Assembly: GCF_008831285.2 (NCBI RefSeq)
Contig: NC_045138.2
Span: 11,670,571 to 11,734,570 of the forward strand
DNA length: 64,000 bases
DNA from: Nymphaea colorata
Lineage: Eukaryota; Streptophyta; Magnoliopsida; Nymphaeales; Nymphaeaceae
Reading direction: 5' to 3'
The notes under the pieces were generated by a model that was given only the letters and a program-made list of their open reading frames with translations, did no database searches and was not told the origin of the DNA. Of this stretch, positions 28,001 through 40,000 are shown piece after piece; the stretch's first letter is position 1; the number at the start of each line of letters is the position of its first letter. A program made the position numbers and the translations under genes.

Positions 28001-31000
28001 TTCTCATAACCTTGGACATGGAACAAAACTTTTCAATGGGGTGTTACAATAATACAACATAAGTAAATCCAGTCCAATGCACAGACATGACCCAACCTTT
28101 TTCTCTTTACAAATAACATCTTTTCAGCTATGTCACCTGAGTGCGGGGTGCCAGTGCGGGTGCGGCTGCGGGTGCCGGCGCGGCACATCTCATAAAATTT
28201 AGGTGCGGCGGTGCGGGAAGAGTATTTTATATTAATTTATTATTATTATTATTGTTAGAATATGTTGTTGTGGGAACCGGGTCCATATCTGGACCCGGTT
28301 CTATGGGGTGCGGGTACCGAGGCGGGCTCGGTACCCTAGGCGGCTTCTCCTCTCTCCCTCTATATATTGTCACTTATGTGTAAGTGTTGAATTAAGTGGA
28401 ATAACATTTTCTCTCTCCTAGGGTTGCGGTTGTGCACCTAGGTTAGGCTTCTCCGTGGTTTTTCACCTCTCCTTGAGGTTTTCTACGTATATTGTGTGTT
28501 CCTTCTCTTTCTCTCCATCTTGGTGTGTGTTTCTACATGGTATCAGAGCCAACGCGTGAGAGATCGTTGGTGTGATAGTTGTGTTTCTGCCGTTTTTTTG
28601 CCGCTGCTGTTTCTGCCGGTTTTTTTTTCTCTGCCTCTGCTGCGCCGCCGCCGTACAGCGCTGCCAGCTGCGCCGCCATCGTCCGGCGTGGGTGTTCTCT
28701 GCTGCGTTGCCGCTGTCCATCACTGCCGTCGCCCACTTCAGCGCCGCCGCCGTCCCGCGTCACCGCTGCCCATCGCCGTCGCCGTCCATCGTTTTCCCGC
28801 AGCCCAGGAACGTCGCCGCCTGCCTTCCGTAGCCGCTGCCTCATTCCCGTCGCCTCTGCCTAGTTCTCGCCGTTGTGCCTCTTGTTGCTGTGTGCGTGTT
28901 TGTGATGGCAGACGCGATGGGGACTCAAAAAGATGCCGTTCTTGACGCGGGCAGCGCTTCCAAGACTGAGAACGTGCCGATCCAGGTCACCTCCATCCGT
29001 CTGACCAAGGACAATTACCTATCTTGGTCTGCCGCTCTCGAGATTGGGATTACTAGCCGTGGGCGTCTCTCTTACATCACTGGCGACAAACCTGCGCCCA
29101 TCAAATCTGATCCTCATTGGGCAACGTGGGCGTTGGAGGACAGCCAAGTGAAGGTATGGATTATCAGCTCCGTGTCCTCCGATATCCAGCCCCTCATTCT
29201 GCGGAAGCCGACCTCTTTTGATATGTGGACTGTGCTTGCGAAGATGTATGGTCGCAAGAAGAGACATCTGCGCACCTATCAGATTAAACGCAGTATTTAC
29301 TCCCTGACACAGGGTGATTTGTCTGTTGTTGCCTTCTATGCTGCCCTGAAGACCAAATGGGAGGAGCTAGATTATCATGTGACTGATGAGTGGAAGTGCG
29401 GTTCAGATCATTCCCTCTACTGGGAAAAAGGAATGGATGGACCGTACGTTTTTGTTTCTGGGAGGCCTGCGGGATGAATTTGAGTCTATTCGTAGCCAGA
29501 TTCTTAATGGTGATGAGATTCCGGGGATAGAGGAAGTATATGCCCGAGTTGAGTCTAAAGAACAACGTCGCCAGGTGATGCATCTTGACACCGGTCATGG
29601 CCCTTCTGCCTTTGTCAGCCGTGCCTCTGGGACTGGGCAGCGTCCTGCCCGGCATTGCACTCATTGCAACAAGTTGGGGCATTCGGTGGATTTCTGTTGG
29701 GATCTTCATCCCGAGAAGAGATTGGTCAGAGGTCGTCCTCCCTCTGGCAAGCGTAGCCCTTCTGTGTCTGATTCCAGTCAGAGCAATTCTTCTAGTGGTG
29801 CAAAGTCCAAGCTATCCCCTGCTCAACTCAAGGAGCTACAGGCGTACATCAACCGCCTATCTACTACCCCTGAGGAGTCCTCCACGTCTGAAGGGGCTCA
29901 GCTAGCCCAAGCCCTCGTTGCCTCGACTGATCAAGGTAACCCTTCTCTTGGTGATTGGATTGTTGATAGTGGAGCCACTCACCACATGACAGGGGACTCT
30001 AAACTCTTTCAAGAATACCAACTTTCCTCTGGCAAGCAACGCGTGTCTATGGCAGATGGGTCTTCTATCTCTGTGGCTGGGAAAGGGAGCTTGTCCCTGT
30101 TGAACAAATACCGTCTCCACAATGCCCTGCATGTTCCAAATATTCCTGTGAACTTACTCTCTGTCAGCAGTATTACTAAAGAATTAAACTGTAATCTGAT
30201 TTTCTCTGCTGATCACTGTTCCCTGCAGGACTTGGTGACGGGGAAGAAGATTGGGATTGGTTGGGTTACTGATGGGCTCTACAGATTGCCGGTGCAAGTT
30301 GCTTCAGCATTGATTTCTGCCACGAGTGGTCACTTGTCTGGTGTGAATGATAGATCTACTGTTCTGCGATGGCACGAGCGTCTTGGACATCTCCCATTTC
30401 AGTTAATAAAGAAGTTGTTTCCTCATTTGTTTGCTTCTGTCTCCATTGACTCCTTCGCTTGTGAAGTGTGTCAATTGGCTAAACATGTCAGGGCTTCGTA
30501 CCCTATCTCATTGAATAAAACCACTCATCTGTTTGCCTTAGTTCATTCCGATGTTTGTGGTCCTTCTGGAGTACCCACGTGTGGTGGTTGTCACTATTTT
30601 TTGACGCTTATTGATGATTACTCTAGATGTACGTTCGTGTACTTGTTGCGAGAACGTAGTCAGGTTCCAGCAGTTGTGAAAAACTTTGTTGCCTTTGTTG
30701 AGACTCAATTCCATACAACTGTTCAAGCTTTCCGTACGGATAATGCTAGGGAATATGTCTCTCAATCCCTTGATGATTTCTTGAAAGGCAAGGGTATTGT
30801 TCATGAAACCTCTTGTAGTTATACCCCTCCTCAAAATGGTATAGCTGAACGTAAAAATCGTCATCTTTTGAATGTTACCCGGGCCATTATGTTCCAACGC
30901 CATGTCCCGAAGCGGTATTGGGGTGATGCACTTCTCACTAGTGCACACCTCATTAACCGCATGCCTACTAGGGTGTTGGATGGTCAGTCTCCTTATTCTA

Positions 31001-34000
31001 CCCTGTGGCCCACTCAGAATCCGTGGCCTCTTACTCCTCGTGTCTTTGGGTGCAGTTGTTTTGTGCATAATCATAGCCCTACTCTCAAAAAACTTGATCC
31101 CCGGTCTATTAAAGGAGTTTTCTTGGGGTACTCTTCCACTCAGAAGGGGTACAAATGTGTGGATCCCACTACTTCCAAAGTGTATGTTTCGAGGGATGTC
31201 ACATTTCATGAACATGAGTCGTATTTTCCGGTGAATCCTCTTCAGGGGGAGTGTCTTGGGAACAAAGGGGAAGAGTATTCCTCTAATCAGCTGATTCAGT
31301 TTATGGAGTTTTTGGACTACAAGGTTAGTCCCAGTGTGATTGACACGGTCACTGTCAGTAATGAGAAGGGCAGTTATATGGAAGGGGTCACGGTGGATGC
31401 TCAGCCCACTGTTGCCAGGGATCACTTGTTTGGCCAGGTTTATGTCAGAAAGGAGAAAGCTACAGTGGAAGATGTTGGTGATGAGGATAGAACCAATCCT
31501 AATCCTGTGATCTCCCTGGATGACCCAAGTCCATCGAATGAAGAGCTCCCCATTGCTTTGCGCAAAGGCACCAGGTCATGTACTTCTCACCCTATTCAGA
31601 GATTTGTTTCTTATGCTAAGCTCAGTACAAATTACAAATGTTTTATCACAACCTTATCCAAAGTTGTTATTCCCAGGTCGGTGGATGATGCTAAGGATGA
31701 TCCCAAGTGGTTACATGCTATGACGGAGGAGATGGGTGCGTTAGCTAAGAACAAAACATGGGAAGTGGTTGATATCCCTAAAGGGACACACTTAGTTGGC
31801 TCTAAGTGGGTGTACAACGTGAAGTATAAACCTGATGGCACTGTAGATCGATATAAAGCTCGTCTGGTTGCAAAGGGGTTCAGCCAGAAGTATGGGATTG
31901 ACTACTTTGAGACCTTTGCCCCTGTTGCAAAGTTGAAGACCGTGAGGGTTATTCTTGCTCTTGCTGTGCACAGGAAGTGGCGCATGGACCAGCTTGATGT
32001 TAAAAATGCATTCTTGAACGGCCATCTGGAGGAAGAAGTCTATATGAGCATGCCTCCCGGGTATGTTCAAGAGGGAAAATGTTGTCACCTCAAGAAAGCT
32101 TTGTATGGCTTGAAGCAGTCGCCTAGAGCTTGGTTTGAGAGACTAAGGATCGTTATGAAGTCTACTGGGTACAAGCAAGGAAATGGAGATCATACCCTAT
32201 TCATAAAGCAGAGAGATGGTCTGGTGAGTCTTCTCCTTGTCTACGTTGATGATATGATTGTCACTGGCAGTGATGAAGAAGAAAACAGAAAGATGAAGGA
32301 GAGATTAGCTAAAGAATTCGACCTCAAGGATCTGGGTAAGCTGAGATACTTTCTGGGGATAGAGATTGCTCGATCAGAGACAGGGCTGGTTATGAATCAA
32401 AGGAAGTACACTCTTGACTTACTAAAGGAGACAGGTAAACTTGGTTGTAGGCCCTATCTTACTCCTATGGAGTCGGGGACTAAGATAAGTATCAAGACGG
32501 GCACTATTCTGGATGAGGAAGGAAAAGGGCGATATCATAGGCTAGTCGGCAAGCTTATCTATCTTACTCTAACTCGCCCTGATATCACGTATGCGGTAAA
32601 TGTGCTAAGTCAATTTATGCATGCTCCCACGGATTGTCACTGGAAGAGTGCAGAAAGAGTGTTGGGATATCTAAAGAATGACCCAGGAAAAGGACTGTTG
32701 TATACTCGACAAGACAAACTTACTATTGAGGGCTACTCAGATGCAGATTGGGCAGGTTGCACTGACACAAGGAGGTCCACTACAGGGTATTGTATCTTTC
32801 TTGGAGGTAACCTAGTTGTTTGGAGCAGCAAGAGACAAGAAGTGTGTTCGAGGTCTAGTGCTGAGGCTGAGTACAGGGCTGTTGCAATGGGAGTTATAGA
32901 GATGCTGTGGCTGAAGATCCTTTTGACTGATATTGGTGTGGAACTGGAAGATAAAATGAAGATGTACTGTGACAACAAGTCTGCGATTAATCTTGCCAAT
33001 AATCCAGTTCTACATGACAGGACCAAACATGTGGAGATTGACCGTCACTTTATCCGGGAACGCATTGACTCAAAGGAGCTGATTCTGCCATATATGAAGT
33101 CTGAAGATCAAGTTGCAAACGTCCTAACTAAAGGGCTTTGTACTTCTTCATTCGAAAAGAATGTTAGCAAGCTTGGCATGTTTGACATGTATGCCAAGCT
33201 TGAGGGGGAGTGTTAGAATATGTTGTTGTGGGAACCGGATCCATATCTGGACCCGGTTCTATGGGGCGCGGGTACCGAGGCGGGCTCGGTACCCTAGGCG
33301 GCTTCTCCTCTCTCCCTCTATATATTGTCACTTATGTGTAAGTGTTGAATTAAGTGGAATAACATTTTCTCTCTCCTAGGGTTGCGGTTGTGCACCTAGG
33401 TTAGAGCTTCTCCGTGGTTTTTCACCTCTCCTTGAGGTTTTCCACGTATATTGTGTGTTCCTTCTCTTTCTCTCCATCTTGGTGTGTGTTTCTACAATTA
33501 TTATTATTATTATCTTCTTTTATGGTTTTACCTTCAAAGTTCAAAATAAAAAATTTCAAACAAATTTAAAATTAGATAGTCTGCATAACACTTTCAGTCA
33601 TAAATGGACAAATGTACATGCACTTGAATAACACAAGTACACCTTAATTTACACAACCTGATTCATATACAAAAATCAAAATTAATTCAGTTAGTCTCCA
33701 CCCAGTAGTTTTGAAAGTTTGAAGACCAAGAAAAAAAACATTCCAATAAAATCAAGCTGATGTTAAGTAGCTAAAATCAGTTTCATTATTAGGGAAAACT
33801 AAAAAAACATACAAGTTCGCCATTTATTTTATATTGTATAACAAATGACAACTAAAAGTAGTTTAATTCAGTAACAGGACATCGACAAAATTGTCTAACA
33901 TATATTGCAAAGCACATCTAGGAGGAGCGAGGAAGACGCATGCGAGAGACAAGGGGAGAGGTCGACGCGGGTGGTTGATTTTGTTAAAAATTTAAAAAAA

Positions 34001-37000
34001 ACCCAAAAAATTGGACGAAAATAGACTGACTCGCATTTGACCACACCCGACTCGGGTCAAACGCGAGTCGGGTGCGAGTCGGAAAAGGACAATTTTAGCC
34101 GGGTGCGGTCAGCTGCACCCGACTCTTGTTTGACTGTTTTGGGTGCGCACCATAGGCGCACCCGCACAGCGTCGACGCGGGTGCAAGGCCGAACAAGGCG
34201 CACCCTGGTGACTTAGCTTTTCAGGTACCTCTCAAGGAAAGTGCCCTTGCTTCTTGATTCTAGTGCTTCATTTCATTGATCCCCAATATATCTCTTTTCA
34301 CAAAATATGAACAAATTCAAATGGCATCTAATGTTTTTGTTGACGGATCTTGGTGTATGGGTCCGAGTCTGGACCCGATCCAATATGTCCTAGTTAGGGC
34401 ATACTTATATCATTGTAAACCCTAATCAAAAAAGGTTAATGAAGTTTTAAGAGAGAGAGAGTGTGTCTGGCGGCTAGTGGGCACTGACCTCCTCACCCAT
34501 GGTTTTTTCTCCTTCTTGTTGAGGGTTTTCCACGTTACATCAGTTGTTCTTCTCGTTTTTACTATTTCAACATGGTATCAAAGCCAACCAGTTTCTGAGA
34601 TCACTGTTCAGATTTGACGAATAACCCTCGACTCTGTTTGGTGAGAGTTTTTCTGTCCCCATGGAGTTCTGGTGGACCCCGACGAAACTTACTGTGCCCG
34701 ACGGCGCATCTTCCGCGAGCTTTGCCCGAGATTGCTGCTCGCTGTCTCTGCCGGCATCAACACTTGGTGGAGTCTACGGTGGTGTCTCCTTCGCCCGACG
34801 TTGTCGCCTCTGCTAGTTCCTTCGCCGTTGACCAGCGACCACCATCGCCCGCCACTCCATGCTCCATTGCTGTCGCCCGAGGCTCTCTTGCTGTTTGCCT
34901 TCGTCTGGAGGTACTCATCTGTCACGGAGGTTTCTGTTACTGTTCGACTCTGTTCACCGCCCGACGCACCCGACGCTCTGTCCGATATCAACGCCCAAGC
35001 CCAGCATCGCCCGACAGGTCCTCTCTGCACCGTGAAGCTCCGGCATCACCCTCTGCATCGTCTGGCAACCTGGTTCTGCCTTGTTCTTTGTTGTCGTGTA
35101 TCCGTTGCATCGCCCGCTGCCTTCATCACCCGCTGCCTTCATCGCCAGATCGCCTGCTGCTTTCATCGCCAGACCATGGCGACGCTTGCAGTAGCTCTTT
35201 GCCGCTGCCTTCTCTGTCTATCTGCCCGGTGCTCCTGCCACTCACCTGCTGCTGCTCTGGTGTCGCCTGGGTCCAGCCTGCCGTCGGTACTTCTTGCTGC
35301 CGCCGGTGCCCGTGCTGCTGTCGTGCCCTTTGTTGACGTCAGTGCTATTTTTTTTTTTTTGTTGTTTTGTTGCTGCAGCCTGGTTGTGATCATGGCAGTG
35401 TCTTCCTCTTCAACCGTCAACACTGACCAATCTGAAATTGGGGTTTATAGAACTGAGAATGTTCCCGTTCAAGTCACTACTATTCGCCTTACCAAGGAGA
35501 ACTATCTCCCATGGTCGGCTGCTATGACTATGGGGATTGCAGGCCGCGGTCGGATTGCCTATATCAATGGGAGGAAACCTGAACCGACAGAGACAAGTGG
35601 TGTGTGGGACACTTGGTTTCTTGAGGATAATCAAGTAAAAACTTAGATTGTCAACTCTGTTTCCGCTGATATCCAACCCCTTATTCTTTGAAAGAAGACT
35701 GCTAGAGATATGTGGGTGATTTTGGAGCAAATGTATGGCCAGAAGAAAACAGCTATCCAAACTTACCAACTGATGAAGACTGTCTATGGAATTCGGCAAG
35801 GGAACTTATCTGTTGCAGATTATTATGGGGCTTTGAAAGCCAAGTGGGAGGATCTTGACAATTATTCTGACATTAATTGGCATTGTCCTCAAGATCAGGC
35901 ACTTTATGTTGCTAAAGAGTGGGAAAATAGGGTATTCCTCTTTTTAGCTGGTTTAAATGATGAGTTTGAAGGTGTTAGAAGCTAGATTCTGAATTTAGAA
36001 GAAGTGTCCAGTATTGAAGCTGTGTATTCTTGTGTTGAAGCTGAAGAACAGAGGAGGCTGGTTACTTCTGGGGGAAAGAGAGATCTCATGTCATATAATG
36101 AGAGATCTGATCTTGTTAGTCGGGGTCCTGGAGGCACTACTAGATCTCTTCGTAGATGTACTCATTGCAAGAAGAATGGTCATACTGTGAATTTTTGTTG
36201 GGATTTTCATCCAGAGAAAAAGGGTAACAAAGGAAAGTTGTCTAATGGGAATCCACTGTGCCTGAGGAGACAAAATCTAGTGGAGGAAAGGTCTCCATTT
36301 CTGCTGAACAGCTTAGGGAACTCAGGGCCTATTTGGGTCGGATCGATGTCAATCAGGTTGAGGCATCAGATGAGATACAGGCTAATCATGCTCTTGCCAT
36401 TGTAGGGGATAAAGGTAACTCTTGTGTAGGGGAATGGATTGTGGACAGTGGTGCTACTCACCACATGACGGGTAACCCTAAATTGTTTCATGAGTATAAG
36501 TTGTCTTCTGGAAGGGAACGAGTATCTCTTGCAGATGGTTCCTCTACCTCTGTGGCCGGAGAAGGAAGTTTGTCCTTGTTGGACAAATTTCATGTGCGAG
36601 GAGCATTACATGTCCCTCAGTTTCCCTTAAATCTCTTGTCAGTTAGTAAACTTACTAAAGAGTTGAATTGTGAACTCGTCTTTTCTGCAACTCGTTGTAT
36701 TTTGCAGGACTTGGCGACAGGGAAGAGGATTGGGATTGGTTTGGCGTCTGATGGCTTATATCGTCTTCCCATACGCGTGGCCACGGCTCTTATGACAGCG
36801 ATCAGCAAGACAGAAAAGCGAAGAGAAGATTGTCTTCAGTCCTTCTTGTATTGGCATGAACGCCTTGGGCATTTACCTTTTGGGATTTTGAAACAGTTGT
36901 TTCCCGATTTGTGTTCCACTCTGAATTTGTCGTTGATTTCTTGTGATGCATGTCAGTTTGCTAAACATGTGAGGGCTTTGTACCCTATTTCTACTAGTTG

Positions 37001-40000
37001 TGTAATGAAGCTTTTTCCTTGGTTCACTCGAATGTGTGGGAGCCTTCGGGAATTCATACCCGTCAAGATTTTCAATATTTTATAACTTTTATTGATGACT
37101 TCTCTCGGACCACCTTTGTGTACTTGTTAAAGGATCGCAGTGAGGTACCTCATATCATAGAGACTTTCATTCTACTTGTGCAAACTCAATATGGTGGAAC
37201 TGTTAAAACCTTTTGATCGGATAATGCCCGTGAGTATATGTGTCAGTCAATTGAGGAGTTCCTTCGAAAAAGGGGGATTGTTCACGAGACGTCCTGTAGT
37301 TATACTCCCCCACAAAATGGGGTGGTTGAGAGGAAGAATCGCCAGCTCCTTAATGTCACCAGAGCCCTTTTGTTTCAGAGGAATCTTCTCAAGCACTATT
37401 GGGGTGATGCAGTTCTTACTAGTGCGTATCTCATCAACCGCATGCCCAGTCGTGTGCTGAATGGACGGACTCCCCATTCTTTACTTCCGGGAAGTCGGAT
37501 GTAGTCAACCTTTTCTCCTCCCCCCTCGTGTTTTTGGCTGTGTGTGTTTTATTCATGATCACAATCCCAATGTTAAGAAACTTGATCCCCGGTCTATTAA
37601 GGGTGTGTTTGTTGGGTATTCTTCTACTCAAAAAGGATATTAGTGTTTTGATCCTACCACTGGTCGAGTTTATGTTACAAGGGATGTTACCTTCTTGGAA
37701 CATGCCTCTTACTTTTGTGAGAATCCTCTTCAGGGGGAGAAGTCTGTGGTTAGGGAAGAGTATTCTCAGAGTCAGGAGATTCAATTTACAGATTTTTTGG
37801 ACAATAAGAAAGGAGAACCTCTCACAACTCTTGATGTGCCTGAGAAGGAGGAAGGGTGTGACACTGGAACTGAGAAGGAAGGTCATCGTTTGTTTGGACA
37901 GGTCTACTCTAGACGAGGTGCTCGGACAGAGGAGGTGACTTGTGGTGCGAGATCTACTTCCAATCCCAATGTCATTCCTTCCCTGGATGAACCAAGTCCT
38001 ACCTTGAAGACTCAAGATGGGGTTGAAAAGGAAAATGAAGATCTTCCCATTGCCTTGAGAAAGGGTGTCAAGTCATGTACTCAACACCCGATTGGTAATT
38101 TTGTATCTTATTCCAGACTTAGCAAGGATTACAAGTGTTTTGTATCCTCTCTTTCTTTGGCTGTGATTCCCAGGACCGTTGCTGAAGCTCAAAGTGATTC
38201 CAAGTGGGCTGATGCTATGAAAGAAGAAATGGAAGTCTTGAGAAGAAACATGACATGAGAAGTTGTGGAGATTCCTGAGGCGGCTCACTTGGTTGGATCC
38301 AAGTGGGTGTATACCATTAAGTACAAACCCGATGGAAGTGTTCAAAGATACAAAGCTCGTTTTGTGGCCAAGGGGTTTAGTAAAAAATATGGGATTGATT
38401 ATTTAGAGACTTTTGCTTCAGTTGCGAAAATGAAGACAGTTAGAGTTGTTATGTCCCTAGCTGTGATGAAGGAGTGGAGGATGTACCAACTCGATGTTAA
38501 GAATGCTTTTCTCAATGGTGATCTCGAAGAAGAAGTGTATATGTGTATGCCCCCAGGATATGAAGAACCAGAGAAATGTTGTAAGCTGAAAAAGGCTTTA
38601 TATGGCCTCAAGCAGTCGCCTAGAGCATGGTTCGAACGACTCAAACGAGTGATGCAACATCATGGGTACAATCAAAGGAATGGAGACCACACTCCATTTG
38701 TGAAGAAAAGAAAGGGCAGAGTCACTCTTTTACTTGTATATGTGGATGACATGATTGTCACGGGTGATGATGAGCAGGAGATCTTCAAGTTAAAAGTGTT
38801 ACTGGCTGCTGAATTTGATCTCAAGGATCTTGGCAAACTGAAGTATTTTCTTGGTATTGAGATTGCTAGATCCAGTACTGGCCTTGTGCTAAACCAAAGG
38901 AAATATACATTAGATCTGTTGGAGGAGACTGGTAAACTGGGATGTAGACCCGCTTCTACCCCACTTGATACTGGACACAAGCTAAGCCTTAGAGATGGAG
39001 AGCTGCTCTGTGAAGAAGCTAAGGGAAGATATCAACGTCTGGTCAGAAAGTTGATTTATCTTACCCTTACAAGACCAGATATCACGTTTGCGGTGAATGT
39101 ACTGAGTCAATTCATGCATGCACCTACTGATACACACCTGAAGGCTGTGGACAGAATATTTGAAGAGAAATCCTGGCAAGGGACTCTTGTATGGGAAACA
39201 AGAGACTGTAGAGATTGAGAGGTACTCCGATGCAGACTGAGCAGGTTGTGTTGATACTAGACGGTCTACCACAGGGTATTGTGTCTACTTAGGAGGAAAT
39301 CTTGTTGTCTGGAGGAGCAAGAGGCAGGATGTGTGTTCTCGATCTAGTGCAGAGGCAGAGTATAGAGCTATTGCTATGGGAGTGTCAGAGTTACTATGGC
39401 TGAAAATATTGTTGACTGATATCGGAATAGAGGTTGAAGGACCAATGAAGATGTACTGTGACAACAAATCTGCAATCAACTTAGCCAACAACCTTGTTCT
39501 ACAAGACAGAACAAAGCATGTTGAGATTGATCGTCACTTTATTCGTGAAAGGATTGATGCTAAAGAGTTAAACTTACCTTACATGAAGGCTGAAGACCAA
39601 ACCGCTGATGTTCTGACGAAAGCTCTATCTTCAACGTCATTCGAGAGAAACGTATCCAAGTTGGCCATGTTTGATATGTATGCCCAACTTGAGGGGGAGT
39701 GTTGACGGATCTTGGTGTATGGGTCCGGGTCTGGACCCGATCCAGTATGTCCTAGTTAGGGCATACTTATATCATTGTAAACCCTAATCAAAAAGGTTAA
39801 TGAAGTTTTAAGAGAGAGAGTGTCTGACGGCTAGTGGGCACCGACCTCCTCACCCATGGTTTTTTCTCCCTCTTGTTGAGGGTTTTCCACGTTACATCAG
39901 TTGTTCTTCTCGTTTTTACTATTTCAACAGTTTTGACACCTTGATGGAACCTCTTTGGAAGTCAAGGGTATTGGTGATTACAAATAAGCTACGTACCAGA

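Larger units (their letters stand above)
28253..33496 (+). mobile_element. Copia-B, near-intact LTR retrotransposon
   Basis: The LTRs are 285 and 286 bp (28253-28537, 33211-33496) with about three substitutions and one indel between them. The 5-bp target duplication is ATTAT, inside an ATT microsatellite of the host hAT element. It has a tRNA-iMet primer site, a polypurine tract and a gag-pol reading frame broken by a single indel. It is antisense to TOP6B. It is the same family as Copia-A but has a distinct LTR. Confidence 0.96.
28128..34216. mobile_element. non-autonomous hAT element split by Copia-B
   Basis: The ends are CTATGTCACCTGAGTGCGG at left and, read on minus, CTAAGTCACCAGGGTGCGCC at right. 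An exact 8-bp target duplication CTTTTCAG flanks them (28120-28127 and 34217-34224). Without Copia-B it is about 840 bp and has no transposase. Its sequence at 33510-34216 is an inverted match to 43996-45420 of the hAT element with a transposase relic, so it is a deletion derivative of that family. Confidence 0.93.
34338..39929 (+). mobile_element. Copia-C, defective LTR retrotransposon
   Basis: The LTRs are 235 bp (34338-34572) and 230 bp (39700-39929), with about five substitutions and two indels between them. The target duplication is GTTTT (34333-34337, 39930-39934). The primer site is TGGTATCAAAGCC with one change, and a polypurine tract lies at 39691-39699. Gag-pol is full length in layout but carries several stops and small indels. 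It is antisense to TOP6B. Confidence 0.96.

Noticed and set aside
29386-29477. Programmed -1/+1 frameshift between gag and pol in Copia-B
   Set aside because: The shift lies inside gag, before the zinc knuckle, and Copia-A reads the same region in one frame. It is a mutation.
30538-31425. 295-codon antisense frame in Copia-B
   Set aside because: It is a mirror of the integrase coding strand. Antisense frames of this kind recur in all the family copies.
34672-35391. Copia-C leader frame as an extra N-terminal gag domain
   Set aside because: It is open in frame with gag, but Copia-A and Copia-D start at the MA(A/V/D)SSSS methionine and their leaders do not encode a similar protein.
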